Source: Streptomyces sp. TRM70350 (GTDB lineage: Bacteria; Actinomycetota; Actinomycetes; Streptomycetales; Streptomycetaceae). Taken from it: DNA of 64,000 bases. The notes under the pieces were generated by a model. It was not told the origin of the DNA. It searched no databases and was given only the letters and a program-made list of their open reading frames with translations. Location of the stretch: NCBI RefSeq assembly GCF_019219825.1, contig NZ_JAHUXH010000035.1, positions 1 through 64,000 of the forward strand, in the 5' to 3' direction. Made by a program: the position numbers and the translations under genes. Positions 50,801-58,688 of this stretch are shown one piece after another. The first letter of the stretch is position 1. The number at the start of each line of letters is the position of its first letter.

Positions 50801-52160
50801 CGCGGGCGACCAACCCACGATCCATCTGCGCTGGCAGGGCAAGCAGCCGGTGAGCGAGCTGGTGCTGGCGGCGGCGGGCGGCCTGTCCACCCGCCCCACC
50901 GAGGTGCGCATCAGCTCCCCCGACGGGGCGGCGAGCGCCGGAGTGGACGAGAACGGCTGGGTGCGGTTCCCGGCGATCACGACGGACCGCCTGGACATCA
51001 CGGTCACCGAGACGGCCCCGCTCACCCTCTACAACCCGGTCGTCGACGAGGACCTGCACCTGCCGGTGGGCCTCACCGAGGCCTACCTCCCGGCCCTCGA
51101 CAGCTACCGCACCCCGCAGCCCCGTCCCGACCGGGAGTTCTCGCTGCCGTGCGGTCGGGGGCCGGTGCTGGCGGTGGACGGGGAGCTGTACCGGACCAGC
51201 GTCAAGGGCACGGTACGGGACCTCACGGAACGCCGGCCGGTGGAGGTGTCGCTGTGCCCGTCGGACGGTGTGGAACTGTCCGAGGGCGCGCACCGGGTCG
51301 AGGCGGGCGACGCCGGTCCGCTGGTCCTGACGGACGTGACCCTGACGCGCGGCACCGTGACCGAGCCGGTGTCCACCGGCCGTGACCTGCGGATACGCGA
51401 CTGGCTCGGCGACCGCCGCGAGGTGACGGTCGGCTCGGGCGCGGCCTCGTACCTGACGACGTACGAGAACTTCAACGACGGCTGGGAAGCCACGCTGAAC
51501 GGCGAGGAGCTGACCCCGGTCCGGCTGGACGGCTGGCAGCAGGGCTGGCGGATCCCGGCCGGGGCGGGCGGCACGGTCAAGCTGTCGTACGAGCCGTCGA
51601 CGACGTACGAGGCCGGGCTGGTCGGCACCGGGGTGGGGCTGGCCGGGCTGGTCGGCCTGGTGCTGTGGCGGCGGCGCGCACCCAATCCCGACGCGCCGCA
51701 GCCGGTGCCCCCGACGCCGGGCCTGTGGCTGGGCACGGTGGCGCTGACGCTGGTCGGCGCGGTGATCGCCGGGTGGTTCGCGCTGCTGGTGCCGGTGCTG
51801 GCCGTGCTGGCGTACCGGCGGCACGCGCTGCTGGTGCCGGTCGCGTTCGTGGCGCTCGCGGGAGCCGGTGTGGTGGCGGCGACGGGGGCGGGTGAGCCGG
51901 CCGGGGACGGCGGCGGCGCCTTCTCGCACGCGGCCCAACTGCTCGCGCTGATCGGCCTGTTCGCGGCGCTGGTGAGCGTGCGGGAACGGCGCGGTGGAGA
52001 CACCACGGCGGTCCTGCCGCCGGTGGCGGACCCGACGCAGCCCCTGCCGCGCCGCAGGAGGGCCGTGCAGGACCCGTTCCCGCGCGCGGAGGCCGGGCCA
52101 CCGGTCTCGGCGCGCGGTCCCGGCAGCCCGGAACTCAAAGGGGGAGACGGCATCCGATGA
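47877..52160 (+). CDS. AftD-like alpha-(1->3)-arabinofuranosyltransferase family protein
   Basis: This 1,427-residue membrane protein has a hydrophobic N-terminal half with a dozen or so TM segments (first WLLGFWAVVLVLFLAVRP), the early loop LGVTVDPGQFLADLGQLWHD, and large extracytoplasmic domains. These include carbohydrate-binding, discoidin-like parts: YDPVNAFDGNPDTAWTEGSD and ARNLTDGDLTTAWIAGDQPT. A short GSGSGSGS linker and four C-terminal TM segments complete it. Length and layout match AftD (DUF3367), which adds arabinofuranose from a polyprenyl donor in mycobacteria. ATG at 47877 overlaps the methyltransferase stop. Streptomyces lacks arabinogalactan, so acceptor and sugar are open questions. 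Confidence 0.82.
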   Translation: MTTTVQAPPPAAVPTTATTAGPPEGPRSRRWLLGFWAVVLVLFLAVRPGRQTFDTKLGVTVDPGQFLADLGQLWHDRGGFGGIQDQYVGYLWPMLPFHWLCRAVDLPVWLAERLWMSLVVSVAFWGALRLAERLRIGSGASRLLAAVAYALWPVFTIVVGSTSAAALPGAFLPWVLLPLTDERYSARVAALRSALVIPFMGGVNAASTLASLLPVGLYLLSRPPGPRQRKLIAWWVPGMIVATAWWWIPLLLLGVYGENFLPYIESSATTTATMSATEALRGAGNWVAYLHFGEAWLPAGWTVASSVIVILCSAFAAGLGLAGLARRDMPERRWLVLTVLVTGLVLLAGYGGAFGAPFHDTVQDWLNGWLAPFRNIYKFQTGLALALVLGLAHLVAVAAEPRGARRVRGRRFAPLVAAVLVLPGLVWPYLNGSILNPGSFQELPRYWQATADWLEKYSPDSRALVVPATAHGIYTWGSPIDQPLDVLAESRWAQRDYVPFGTPGNRRAMDAVEQALLTGGEVPGLADYLSRAGIHYVVVRNDLDPDQIGAVPTTIVKRTLEQSGYQRVTGLGPVMTGGRIADDTPLQVEGLYPRQRAVEIYQPPGEGVPRPGQAGLYPIADTAVVSGGPESLLPLASDLRGRATVLAGDHHPGLGSPPLQVTGDGLRRADTRFGLVNANTSYTYTKDERNAPDAHQNAGEPPHQILPVTGLDHQTVAELRGARSVTASSYGSWLFHLPQYDPVNAFDGNPDTAWTEGSDGSPNGQWLRIEFAGSGSGSGSDEYDMPSSFEVTPLPQESVRAAPTRVRVETERGSVTSFLQPNGMTQSVRAPAGATRWMKLTIVDSVARKAGLTGAGFAEIRLPDVQVTRLLRLPTDVSSAASEIVSLHRPADPTGISPTGTEAGLHRRFTTTGAGTYEVKASAVPVPGEELDRLLYEIAPDQRSRITATADSTARLGAGLSARNLTDGDLTTAWIAGDQPTIHLRWQGKQPVSELVLAAAGGLSTRPTEVRISSPDGAASAGVDENGWVRFPAITTDRLDITVTETAPLTLYNPVVDEDLHLPVGLTEAYLPALDSYRTPQPRPDREFSLPCGRGPVLAVDGELYRTSVKGTVRDLTERRPVEVSLCPSDGVELSEGAHRVEAGDAGPLVLTDVTLTRGTVTEPVSTGRDLRIRDWLGDRREVTVGSGAASYLTTYENFNDGWEATLNGEELTPVRLDGWQQGWRIPAGAGGTVKLSYEPSTTYEAGLVGTGVGLAGLVGLVLWRRRAPNPDAPQPVPPTPGLWLGTVALTLVGAVIAGWFALLVPVLAVLAYRRHALLVPVAFVALAGAGVVAATGAGEPAGDGGGAFSHAAQLLALIGLFAALVSVRERRGGDTTAVLPPVADPTQPLPRRRRAVQDPFPRAEAGPPVSARGPGSPELKGGDGIR

Positions 52161-53440
52161 CCGCACTGGACAACGCGACGCCCCGCCCGGCGGTGCGGAT
52201 CCCGTTCCCGGTCGTGGACGAGGTGGCCCGCCACTGCCTCCAGGACGAGGAACCGGAGACGGTCCACATCGAGGTCCACCTCCCGGGCCCCCTGGACCCA
52301 CCGCGCCTTCGCAAGGCTTTCACGGAGGCGTTGCGGCGCCATCCCCGCATCCTGATGCGCGAGGCTCCGGGCCCGTGGTACCGCCGCCGCTACGAGTGGG
52401 AGCTGACGGAGGAACCGGATGTGGAGGTGGTGGGCTTTCCGGCGCCGGGCAGGGATGCGCTGGAGGACGCCAGGACGAGGGCCCTGACCCAGGCCCCGCC
52501 GCTGTCACTGTCCCCGCCGGTCCGGTTGGAGGCGGTGAGCGTCCCCAACGGCACTGTCCTCTTCCTGACCATCAACCACACCGCCCTCGACGGCCCGGCC
52601 TGCCTGCGCGTCCTGGCCACCGCGGCGGAGCTGTACGGCGGCCGCGACAACTCGCCCGCGGCCCCACCCACCCGTGCGGCCGAAGCCGTACCGCCCGCCG
52701 AGGCCACCCCCTCCCACTGGACCCCACCCGCCCGCGTGGCCCCCGGCACCCCCGACCCCTCCCCCGGCAACGGCATGCTCGTCACCGACCTCCCCCTCCC
52801 CCACCGCCCCAAAGGCGCCCCCTACACGGTCAACGACCAGCTCATGGTCACCACCGCCCTCACCCTCGCCCACTGGAACCGCGAACACGGCGCCCGTCCC
52901 CGCCCGCTCCGCATCACCATGCCCGTGGACGACCGGCCCCGCGACACGACGATGCCGATGGGCAACGGCACCCGTCTGGTGGAAGTCCCCTTCTCACCGG
53001 CCGAGTTGACCACGCAGGACATGCCCGCCCTGCTGCGCCGCACGGCCCGCCGCACCCGCGCCCTGAAGTCCCTCCCCCGCCCCCAACTGGGCCACGGCGC
53101 CGCCCTCCTGACCGCCCCCGTCGTCCCCGTCCGCTGGCGTGCCGCCCTCACCCGCACCCTCCGCCGGGCCGCCGCCCCGTGGACCTCCACGACGCTCCTC
53201 AGCAACATCGGCCGCATCCCGTATCCCCTGGACTTCGGCGAGGAGGCGGGCCGCGCGCACGCGGTGTGGTTCTCGGCCCCCGCCCGCATGCCCCGCGGCC
53301 TCACGGTCACGACCGCCTCCACTGCGGGCCGCCTCCACCTGGCCCTGCGCTGGTCCCGCACCCTCCTCGGCCCCGGCGACGGCGCCCACCTACGGGACCT
53401 GTTCGAGCACTACCTGCACACGACGGAGGTCCCCCGATGA
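52157..53440 (+). CDS. Condensation/acyltransferase-fold protein (PapA-like)
   Basis: This 427-residue protein resembles the chloramphenicol acetyltransferase/condensation superfamily: FLTINHTALDGPACLRVLAT carries the HxxxDG catalytic element (with Asn in place of the first His of HHxxxDG), and TLLSNIGRIPYPLDFGEEAG resembles the DFGxG-like structural turn. Relatives include PapA-type acyltransferases. It may acylate a glycan or lipid made by this operon. ATG overlaps the aftD-like stop, and its own stop overlaps the next start. Confidence 0.8.
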   Translation: MTALDNATPRPAVRIPFPVVDEVARHCLQDEEPETVHIEVHLPGPLDPPRLRKAFTEALRRHPRILMREAPGPWYRRRYEWELTEEPDVEVVGFPAPGRDALEDARTRALTQAPPLSLSPPVRLEAVSVPNGTVLFLTINHTALDGPACLRVLATAAELYGGRDNSPAAPPTRAAEAVPPAEATPSHWTPPARVAPGTPDPSPGNGMLVTDLPLPHRPKGAPYTVNDQLMVTTALTLAHWNREHGARPRPLRITMPVDDRPRDTTMPMGNGTRLVEVPFSPAELTTQDMPALLRRTARRTRALKSLPRPQLGHGAALLTAPVVPVRWRAALTRTLRRAAAPWTSTTLLSNIGRIPYPLDFGEEAGRAHAVWFSAPARMPRGLTVTTASTAGRLHLALRWSRTLLGPGDGAHLRDLFEHYLHTTEVPR

Positions 53441-54165
53441 CCACCACCGCACCCCCAAGGGGCCTCCGCGACTTCTACGAGAACCCGGCCGTCCCGGTCG
53501 CCTCCGGCACCCCCCGCAGCCTCCGCCAGGCGCGCATGCTCGCCACCGCCCTCGGCGCGAGCACCGCACCGGGCCTCATCCTCGACATCGGCTGCGGCGA
53601 CGGCACCGCCGCCGCCACCGCCGCCCCGCTCCTCCCCGGCCACCGCATCATCGGCGTCGACTGGTCCCAGGACGCCCTCACCCGCGCCCGCCCCCGCCTC
53701 GCATGCGCGATCCGCGGCGAACTCACCGACGGCGGCCTGCCGTTCCGTACCGCCGCCGCCGACGCCGTCCTGTTCAGCGAGGTGATCGAGCACCTGACCG
53801 ACCCGGACGCGGCCCTCGACGAGATCCGCCGCGTGCTGCGCCCGGGCGGCCACCTGATGCTCTCCACCCCCAACCTCGCCGCCTGGTACAACCGGGCCCT
53901 CCTCCTGGCCGGCGTCCAGCCAGTCTTCTCCGAGGTGAGCCTGCGCGCCATCCACGGGCGTCCGGGCCGGGAGGTCGTAGGACATCTGCGGCTGTACACG
54001 GCCCGCGCGCTGCGGGAGTTCGTCGCGGCGGCGGGCTTCGAGGTCGTACGACTGGAAGGGGCCCCCTTCCACGGCGTACCGCGTCCGCTGCGCGCCCTGG
54101 ACCGGCTCGCCTGCGCCCGACCACCCCTCGCCTCGATCCTGCTGCTGCACGCGCGAAGGACCTAG
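53437..54165 (+). CDS. Class I SAM-dependent methyltransferase
   Basis: This 242-residue enzyme has motif I LILDIGCGDGTAAATAAPLL (about residues 47-66), IGVDWSQDALTRARPRL, DAVLFSEVIEHLTDPDAALD and RRVLRPGGHLMLSTPNLAAW. It is soluble, so it probably methylates a cytoplasmic lipid or sugar precursor. ATG overlaps the acyltransferase stop by 4 bp; the DMT-type transporter gene starts 3 bp after its stop. Confidence 0.9.
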   Translation: MTTTAPPRGLRDFYENPAVPVASGTPRSLRQARMLATALGASTAPGLILDIGCGDGTAAATAAPLLPGHRIIGVDWSQDALTRARPRLACAIRGELTDGGLPFRTAAADAVLFSEVIEHLTDPDAALDEIRRVLRPGGHLMLSTPNLAAWYNRALLLAGVQPVFSEVSLRAIHGRPGREVVGHLRLYTARALREFVAAAGFEVVRLEGAPFHGVPRPLRALDRLACARPPLASILLLHARRT

Positions 54166-54168
54166 GCC

Positions 54169-55086
54169 GTGTGGTGGGGAGTGGCCGCGGCCCTGCTCGC
54201 GAACGTCCTGTACAGCAGCGGCTTCGTGCTGGAGAAACGGGCGCTGGCCGCGCTGCCCGAGGTCACCGTCCGCCGCCCGGGCCGCCTGCTGCGCCTGGTG
54301 CTCGGCAGCCCGCTGTGGATCGGCGGCTCGCTCGCCCTCGCGGCCGGTTTCGCCGCCCAGCTCATCGTCTACCGCACCCTGCCGATCGCGGCCGCGCAGG
54401 GCATCTTCGTCTCCGGACTCGTGCTGCTCGTCCTGCTCTCCGCGCGGCTGCTGGGCGAGGAGACCAGCGGACGGGAGCGGTACGCGCTCGCCGCGATCCT
54501 CGCCGCGCTGCTGATGGTCGTCCTCTCCCTGGACGAGGGCACGGACACCGTCAGCCGCGGCGCCCCCTATCCGCTGGTGCTGCTGCTGTGCGTGCCGTCG
54601 CTCGCGTGCGGCGTCTGGCTGTACCGCGCCGCCGAGCGCCGCGCCCTGCGCCGGCACCGGATGCCGACGACGGGCGTGGAGTACGGGGTGGCGGTGGGCC
54701 TGCTCTACGGGGTCAGCTCGCTCGCCATCAAGGGCCTCTCCGGCTACTGGTCGGCCAGTGACATCGGCGGCGCGCTGCTCGCCGTACTGCGCTCCCCGTA
54801 CCCGTACCTGCTGCTCTTCACCGGCGCGTTCGGCCTGGTCATGTCGCAGGCGGCGCTGCAACGCTGCCGGGCCTCGCTGATCGTGCCGGTGTGTACGACG
54901 GTGACCTGCCTGTACACGGCGGTGCTCGGCACGCTGTCGTTCGGCGAGGCGCTGCCGGACGATCCGCTGCGGCTCGCCCTGCGGCTGGCGGGCACGGCGC
55001 TCGCGGTCACCGTGCTGCTGACCATGCCGAAGCACGACACCGCTCCCCAGGCCCCCGCCTCCCCCAAGGAGTTGACCCCACCATGA
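54169..55086 (+). CDS. DMT/EamA-type multi-span membrane transporter
   Basis: This 305-residue protein has about nine to ten hydrophobic helices arranged as two EamA-like halves: GVAAALLANVLYSSGFVLEK, AAAQGIFVSGLVLLVLLSAR, YALAAILAALLMVVLSLDEG, PLVLLLCVPSLACGVWLY, VAVGLLYGVSSLAIKGLSG and LRLAGTALAVTVLLTMPK. Members of the superfamily move small metabolites or flip lipid-linked sugars (EmrE/ArnE-like). GTG start after AAGGA. It may flip the lipid-linked precursor of this pathway; that is inference from position. Confidence 0.8.
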   Translation: MWWGVAAALLANVLYSSGFVLEKRALAALPEVTVRRPGRLLRLVLGSPLWIGGSLALAAGFAAQLIVYRTLPIAAAQGIFVSGLVLLVLLSARLLGEETSGRERYALAAILAALLMVVLSLDEGTDTVSRGAPYPLVLLLCVPSLACGVWLYRAAERRALRRHRMPTTGVEYGVAVGLLYGVSSLAIKGLSGYWSASDIGGALLAVLRSPYPYLLLFTGAFGLVMSQAALQRCRASLIVPVCTTVTCLYTAVLGTLSFGEALPDDPLRLALRLAGTALAVTVLLTMPKHDTAPQAPASPKELTPP

Positions 55087-55334
55087 GTTCCTCCCCGAGC
55101 ACCTCCACGGGTATCGACGACCAACTGCTGAAGATCCTGGCGTGCCCCCTCGACAAGGGCCCGCTGCACCTGCTGCCGCCGGACGAGCCCGGGACGTCGG
55201 CCCAGGTGCTGTACAACCCGCGCCTGCGCCGCCGCTACCCGATCGTCGACGGCATCCCGCAACTGCTGCCGTCGTCCGGCGAACAGGTCTCCGAGGACGA
55301 GCACGAGGACTTCCTCAAACGAATGGGCCCATGA
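55083..55334 (+). CDS. Trm112-family small protein
   Basis: This 83-residue protein has the Trm112-like (UPF0434) core DDQLLKILACPLDKGPLHLL and RRRYPIVDGIPQLLPSSGEQ. The usual cluster of zinc cysteines is reduced here to one Cys in ACPLDK. In bacteria these proteins are associated with methyltransferases, matching its place in an operon with two of them. ATG overlaps the transporter stop (ATGA). Confidence 0.88.
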   Translation: MSSSPSTSTGIDDQLLKILACPLDKGPLHLLPPDEPGTSAQVLYNPRLRRRYPIVDGIPQLLPSSGEQVSEDEHEDFLKRMGP

Positions 55335-55369
55335 CGATGGGCGTGCGCATGGGCCCTTGACCGGACCGC

Positions 55370-55630
55370 CCATGGCGCACGGTCCAAAACAGGACGGCGC
55401 AAGACGCTCGACCAAAGACGGACGGCACATGACGCACGGTCCATGACGAGCGGCGCAAGACGGACGGCCCAAGACGGACGGCCCAGACGCACAGCCCAGA
55501 CGCATAGCCCGAGGCGCACGGCCCAAAGACGGTCCAAGACGCTCGACCCAAGACGCACAGCCCGAGACGCACAGCCCGAAGACGGACGGCCCGAGACGGA
55601 CGGTCCAAGACGCACGGCCCAAAGACGGAC
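55370..55630. repeat. Degenerate short tandem repeat tract (~13-15 bp unit)
   Basis: Some twenty imperfect copies of a unit close to AAGACGSACGGCCC lie between the Trm112-like and FkbM genes. Variants include AAGACGGACGGCCC, AGACGCACAGCCC and AAGACGCTCGACC. Open frames exist on both strands but are low complexity, and no gene is proposed. A GGCCTCGG/CCGAGGCC hairpin (55631-55648) ends the tract. Confidence 0.7.
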
Positions 55631-55672
55631 GGCCTCGGACCCGAGGCCTCGGAACCGGAAACGGAAGGCCCC

Positions 55673-56497
55673 ATGACCACGCTCGCCGCCCGCCTCGCCC
55701 CCTTCCTCCCGGCCCGTCTCGTCGCGGCGGCCGCCCGCGCGGTCTACCCCCGCTTCGAACCGGAGCTGGCGAGGATCGCCGAGCTGTGCCCGCCCGGCTG
55801 CGGTACGGCGGTGGACATCGGCGGCTGGTACGGGCCCTGGACCCGCCGCCTGTCCCGCCACGCCCGCCAGGTGGTGACCATCGAACCGGTCCCGCACCTG
55901 GCCCACCTGCTCTCCGCCACCGCGCCGCCCAACGTCCGGGTGATCCAGGCCGCCGCCGCGGACCGCCCCGGACGGGCGCGCCTCTGGCTGCCGCCCGACG
56001 GCACCGGCAACCGGGGCGTGTCGTCCCTCGTCCGGAGGGACATCCACGCCCACGCGGTGGACGTCCGCTGCGTCGCGCTGGACGATCTGAGCCTGCGGGA
56101 CGTCGGTTTCATCAAGATCGACGTGGACGGCAGCGAGCTGGCGGTCCTGCGCGGCGGGACGGCTCTGCTGACCCGCGACCGCCCGGCTCTGTTCGTCGAA
56201 CTGGAGTCCCGTATCCAACCCATCTCGCCCGTCCTGACGTATTTGGCGATGCTCGGATATGACGGCTGGGTGCTCCCCGGTGACCGCTGGATCCCCCTTG
56301 CCGACTTCCCCCTGGAGGCCCATCAGGCAGCCACTTCGCACGTCGCGTCACACGGACTGCTCAGGCGGGTGCTCCCATTACACGACCGGACCCGATACGT
56401 CAACTCCGTGCTGTTCCTTCCGGACGGACGGCGCCCGGGAAGGGGCCGAATGGGCGACGATGGTTCGCATGCCGTCCTCCGCAGAGAACCCCACTAG
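55673..56497 (+). CDS. FkbM-family methyltransferase
   Basis: This 274-residue protein has motif I GTAVDIGGWYGPWTRRLSRH (about residues 42-61), QVVTIEPVPHLAHLLSATAP and the FkbM hallmarks LDDLSLRDVGFIKIDVDGSE and DRPALFVELESRIQ. FkbM proteins O-methylate sugars or polyketides. GGAAGG precedes the ATG. It is separated from the upstream operon by the repeat tract but lies in the same direction, and overlaps the next gene by 38 bp. Confidence 0.88.
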   Translation: MTTLAARLAPFLPARLVAAAARAVYPRFEPELARIAELCPPGCGTAVDIGGWYGPWTRRLSRHARQVVTIEPVPHLAHLLSATAPPNVRVIQAAAADRPGRARLWLPPDGTGNRGVSSLVRRDIHAHAVDVRCVALDDLSLRDVGFIKIDVDGSELAVLRGGTALLTRDRPALFVELESRIQPISPVLTYLAMLGYDGWVLPGDRWIPLADFPLEAHQAATSHVASHGLLRRVLPLHDRTRYVNSVLFLPDGRRPGRGRMGDDGSHAVLRREPH

Positions 56498-57074
56498 CCC
56501 CTTCAGCCCTGTCGAGTTCCAGGTGGTCCTGCTGCGCCGCATGGCCGACCACAATCCCGACCTGGTCGAGGACGCCCGCCGCGAACTGGGCGTCTCCATC
56601 ACGCGGATGCAGGAGGTGAACCGGCGCTGGCAGATGCTGCTCCGCTCACCGCGCGTCCGCGCCGCCCAGAGCCGGCACCGGGCGATCCTCGGCGCACCCG
56701 AGTGGACGACCTCCCGCCGTATCGGCGAGCTGGACTGCGAGGCCTGGCAGTGGCCGGTCGTCCTCTGGCCCGACCTGCGTTTCGAGGTGCTGCTCGCCCC
56801 GGGCGGAACGGTCTGGAACGAGTGGCTGGTCCGCGCGCCGGACGCCAAGCCCGCCGAGCTGCACACGGTCGAGGACCTCTACCCCTGGTCCTGCACGGTC
56901 GACGACGCCGCCCGCGCCTTCGCCCCCGCCCGCCCCCTGGAGGGCACGGCCCCCAGCCGCTGGGGCCTCTCCTTCACCGCTCCCGACGCCGACGGCCAAC
57001 GCCACGAGGTGATGGCGGAGTTCACGTGGGGCCTGCTGCAACGCACGATGATCGGCGGCCACCGGATCCTGTGA
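56460..57074 (+). CDS. Conserved hypothetical protein (204 residues)
   Basis: The protein begins MVRMPSSAENPTSPFSPVEF and is soluble and mixed alpha/beta: VVLLRRMADHNPDLVEDARR, WTTSRRIGELDCEAWQWPVV, LWPDLRFEVLLAPGGTVWNE, LVRAPDAKPAELHTVEDLYP and a final FTWGLLQRTMIGGHRIL. I do not recognise a family. Codon usage is normal and the frame is well defined; ATG at 56469 is an alternative start. Its start lies inside the end of the FkbM gene. Confidence 0.7.
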   Translation: MVRMPSSAENPTSPFSPVEFQVVLLRRMADHNPDLVEDARRELGVSITRMQEVNRRWQMLLRSPRVRAAQSRHRAILGAPEWTTSRRIGELDCEAWQWPVVLWPDLRFEVLLAPGGTVWNEWLVRAPDAKPAELHTVEDLYPWSCTVDDAARAFAPARPLEGTAPSRWGLSFTAPDADGQRHEVMAEFTWGLLQRTMIGGHRIL

Positions 57075-57269
57075 CCCCGGAGGGTGCGGGGGTGCCGGAG
57101 TGACGGGCGTACCGGCGTACCGAAGAGCGGCCGACACGCCCCACCGACCGCACCCCGCCCGGCCCCACCGCTCCGCCCCGGCCCCACCGACCGCCATGTC
57201 CACTCCGCCCCGACCGCCCGGCGCACCCCGGCCGGGGGCCCACCGAGCGCTACGCCGGTCCCGAACCAC

Positions 57270-57670
57270 CGCCCGCCACGCGGGCCTGATCCACCGACCG
57301 GCACGCCGGTCCAGAGACCACCGACCAGCACGCCTGCCCCGCCACCACTTGTCACGCACACGCCCCGGGCCCTCCGACCGGAACGCCGGACCCGAAACCA
57401 CCGACCAGCACACCTGCACCAGGCCACGCTTGCATGCCCCGCCCCGGACGCACCGACCGGCACCCCCGCCCCGAAACCACCGACCAGCACGCTGCCCCAG
57501 ATCCACCGCTTGCACGCACCGCCCCGACCCGCCAACCAGCACGCCCACCTGAACCCACCGACCAGCACGCCTGCCCCAGAGCCACCGCTGGCCCGCCCGC
57601 CCCGGACGCACCGACCGGACCACCGAGCAGCACACCCGCCCCAATCCACCGTCGGCACGCCCACCCGACC
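57270..57670. repeat. Degenerate tandem repeat tract (~30-bp units)
   Basis: The words CACCGACCAGCACGCCTGCC, CACCGACCGGCACCCCCGCC and relatives recur about ten times with irregular spacing in the 617-bp gap between the hypothetical gene and the convergent ATP-grasp gene. The rest of the gap (57075-57269) is similar but less regular. Long frames through it are Pro/Thr/His- or Gly/Val/Arg-rich artefacts of the repeat; I see no gene. Confidence 0.65.
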
Positions 57671-57691
57671 ACCCGAACCACACCCACCCGA

Positions 57692-58564
57692 TCACCCCCG
57701 CGCAGCCGCCAGCACCGCCTCCACAACCCGCGGCACAGAAGCACTGTGCAACGACAGAAACAGATTCGGCTCGACCAGCTCCAGCTCCATCACCCGCGGC
57801 TCCCCGCCCTCCCCGTCGACCAGATCGACGCGCGCGTACAGCAGCTCGGGAGCCCCGGGCACGGCGGCCAACGCGCGCTCGGCGACGGCCAGTTCCGCGT
57901 CCGTCGGCTGCCAGACCTCCAGCCCCGGGTGGGCGACCTTGCGCTCGTCGTACGCCGTCCCCCGCGCCAGCACGGCCCCCTTACGGCTGGCGTGCAGCAA
58001 CCGGCCGCCGAAGAACTGCAACGCCCGCTCCCCGCCCACGTCGATGCCCGTGACATACGGCTGCACCATCGCGGTGAAACCCTCGGCGTGCATCCGCTCA
58101 AGGTGCCGTACGGCGATGTCGTGCTGGTCGGGCGTGTACCGAGCGGCGAACCGCGCGCCCGCGCCCGAGGTCGGCTTGACGACGTACTCCCGGTCACCGG
58201 GCAGCTCGACCGCCTCGCCCGGCGCGACATACCGGGTCGGCACCACCGGCACCCCGGCCGCCGCCAACTCGCCCAGATACCGCTTGTCGACGTTCCACCG
58301 CACCACGTCCGCCGGATTGGCCAGCCGCGTGGCCTTCCCGCAGGCCTCCACCCATTCCACGAACTCGGCCGCCCGCCAGCTGTAGTCCCAGGTCGACCGA
58401 ATCAGGACGAGGTCGAAGCCACCCCAGTCGACCCCGCCCCGATCCCACTCCACGGCGACCGCGTCGGCCCGGGCCTCCCTCAACGCCTCGACCAGCACCG
58501 GAAGATCCCGGTCAACACTGACCTCGGCCCCGGGACGACAGGTGACGAGGGCTATACGGGCCAC
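57692..58564 (-). CDS. ATP-grasp domain protein
   Basis: This 290-residue protein has the ATP-grasp layout: IALVTCRPGAEVSVDRDLPV, LIRSTWDYSWRAAEFVEWVE, TRLANPADVVRWNVDKRYLG (ATP-binding Lys), REYVVKPTSGAGARFAARYT and a metal site near ELELVEPNLFL (Glu/Asn). Such proteins join acids to amines or thiols with ATP. GTG at 58564 is chosen because GGAG lies 6 bp upstream; an ATG 12 bp earlier overlaps that ribosome site. Substrate unknown. Confidence 0.85.
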   Translation of the reverse strand: MARIALVTCRPGAEVSVDRDLPVLVEALREARADAVAVEWDRGGVDWGGFDLVLIRSTWDYSWRAAEFVEWVEACGKATRLANPADVVRWNVDKRYLGELAAAGVPVVPTRYVAPGEAVELPGDREYVVKPTSGAGARFAARYTPDQHDIAVRHLERMHAEGFTAMVQPYVTGIDVGGERALQFFGGRLLHASRKGAVLARGTAYDERKVAHPGLEVWQPTDAELAVAERALAAVPGAPELLYARVDLVDGEGGEPRVMELELVEPNLFLSLHSASVPRVVEAVLAAARG

Positions 58565-58688
58565 GGCTCTCTCCATCCTCTTCGGTGAAGCCCCAGTATC
58601 GGTGAACGGAACCGGAGCCCGCGCTCCCCGCTCCGGGGCCCGCACCGGCACCATGGCAACAGGTGACGACGACCAAGGAGTACGACAC

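Noticed and set aside
47781..52301. 1,506-residue open frame on the minus strand
   Set aside because: It is the antisense shadow of the AftD-like gene, Arg/Pro/His/Val-rich without any motif; the plus-strand gene has clear membrane segments and domains.
57084..58385. 433-residue plus-strand Pro/Thr/His-rich frame
   Set aside because: Produced by the tandem repeat at 57.3-57.7 kb and by antisense of the ATP-grasp gene; no start with a ribosome site.
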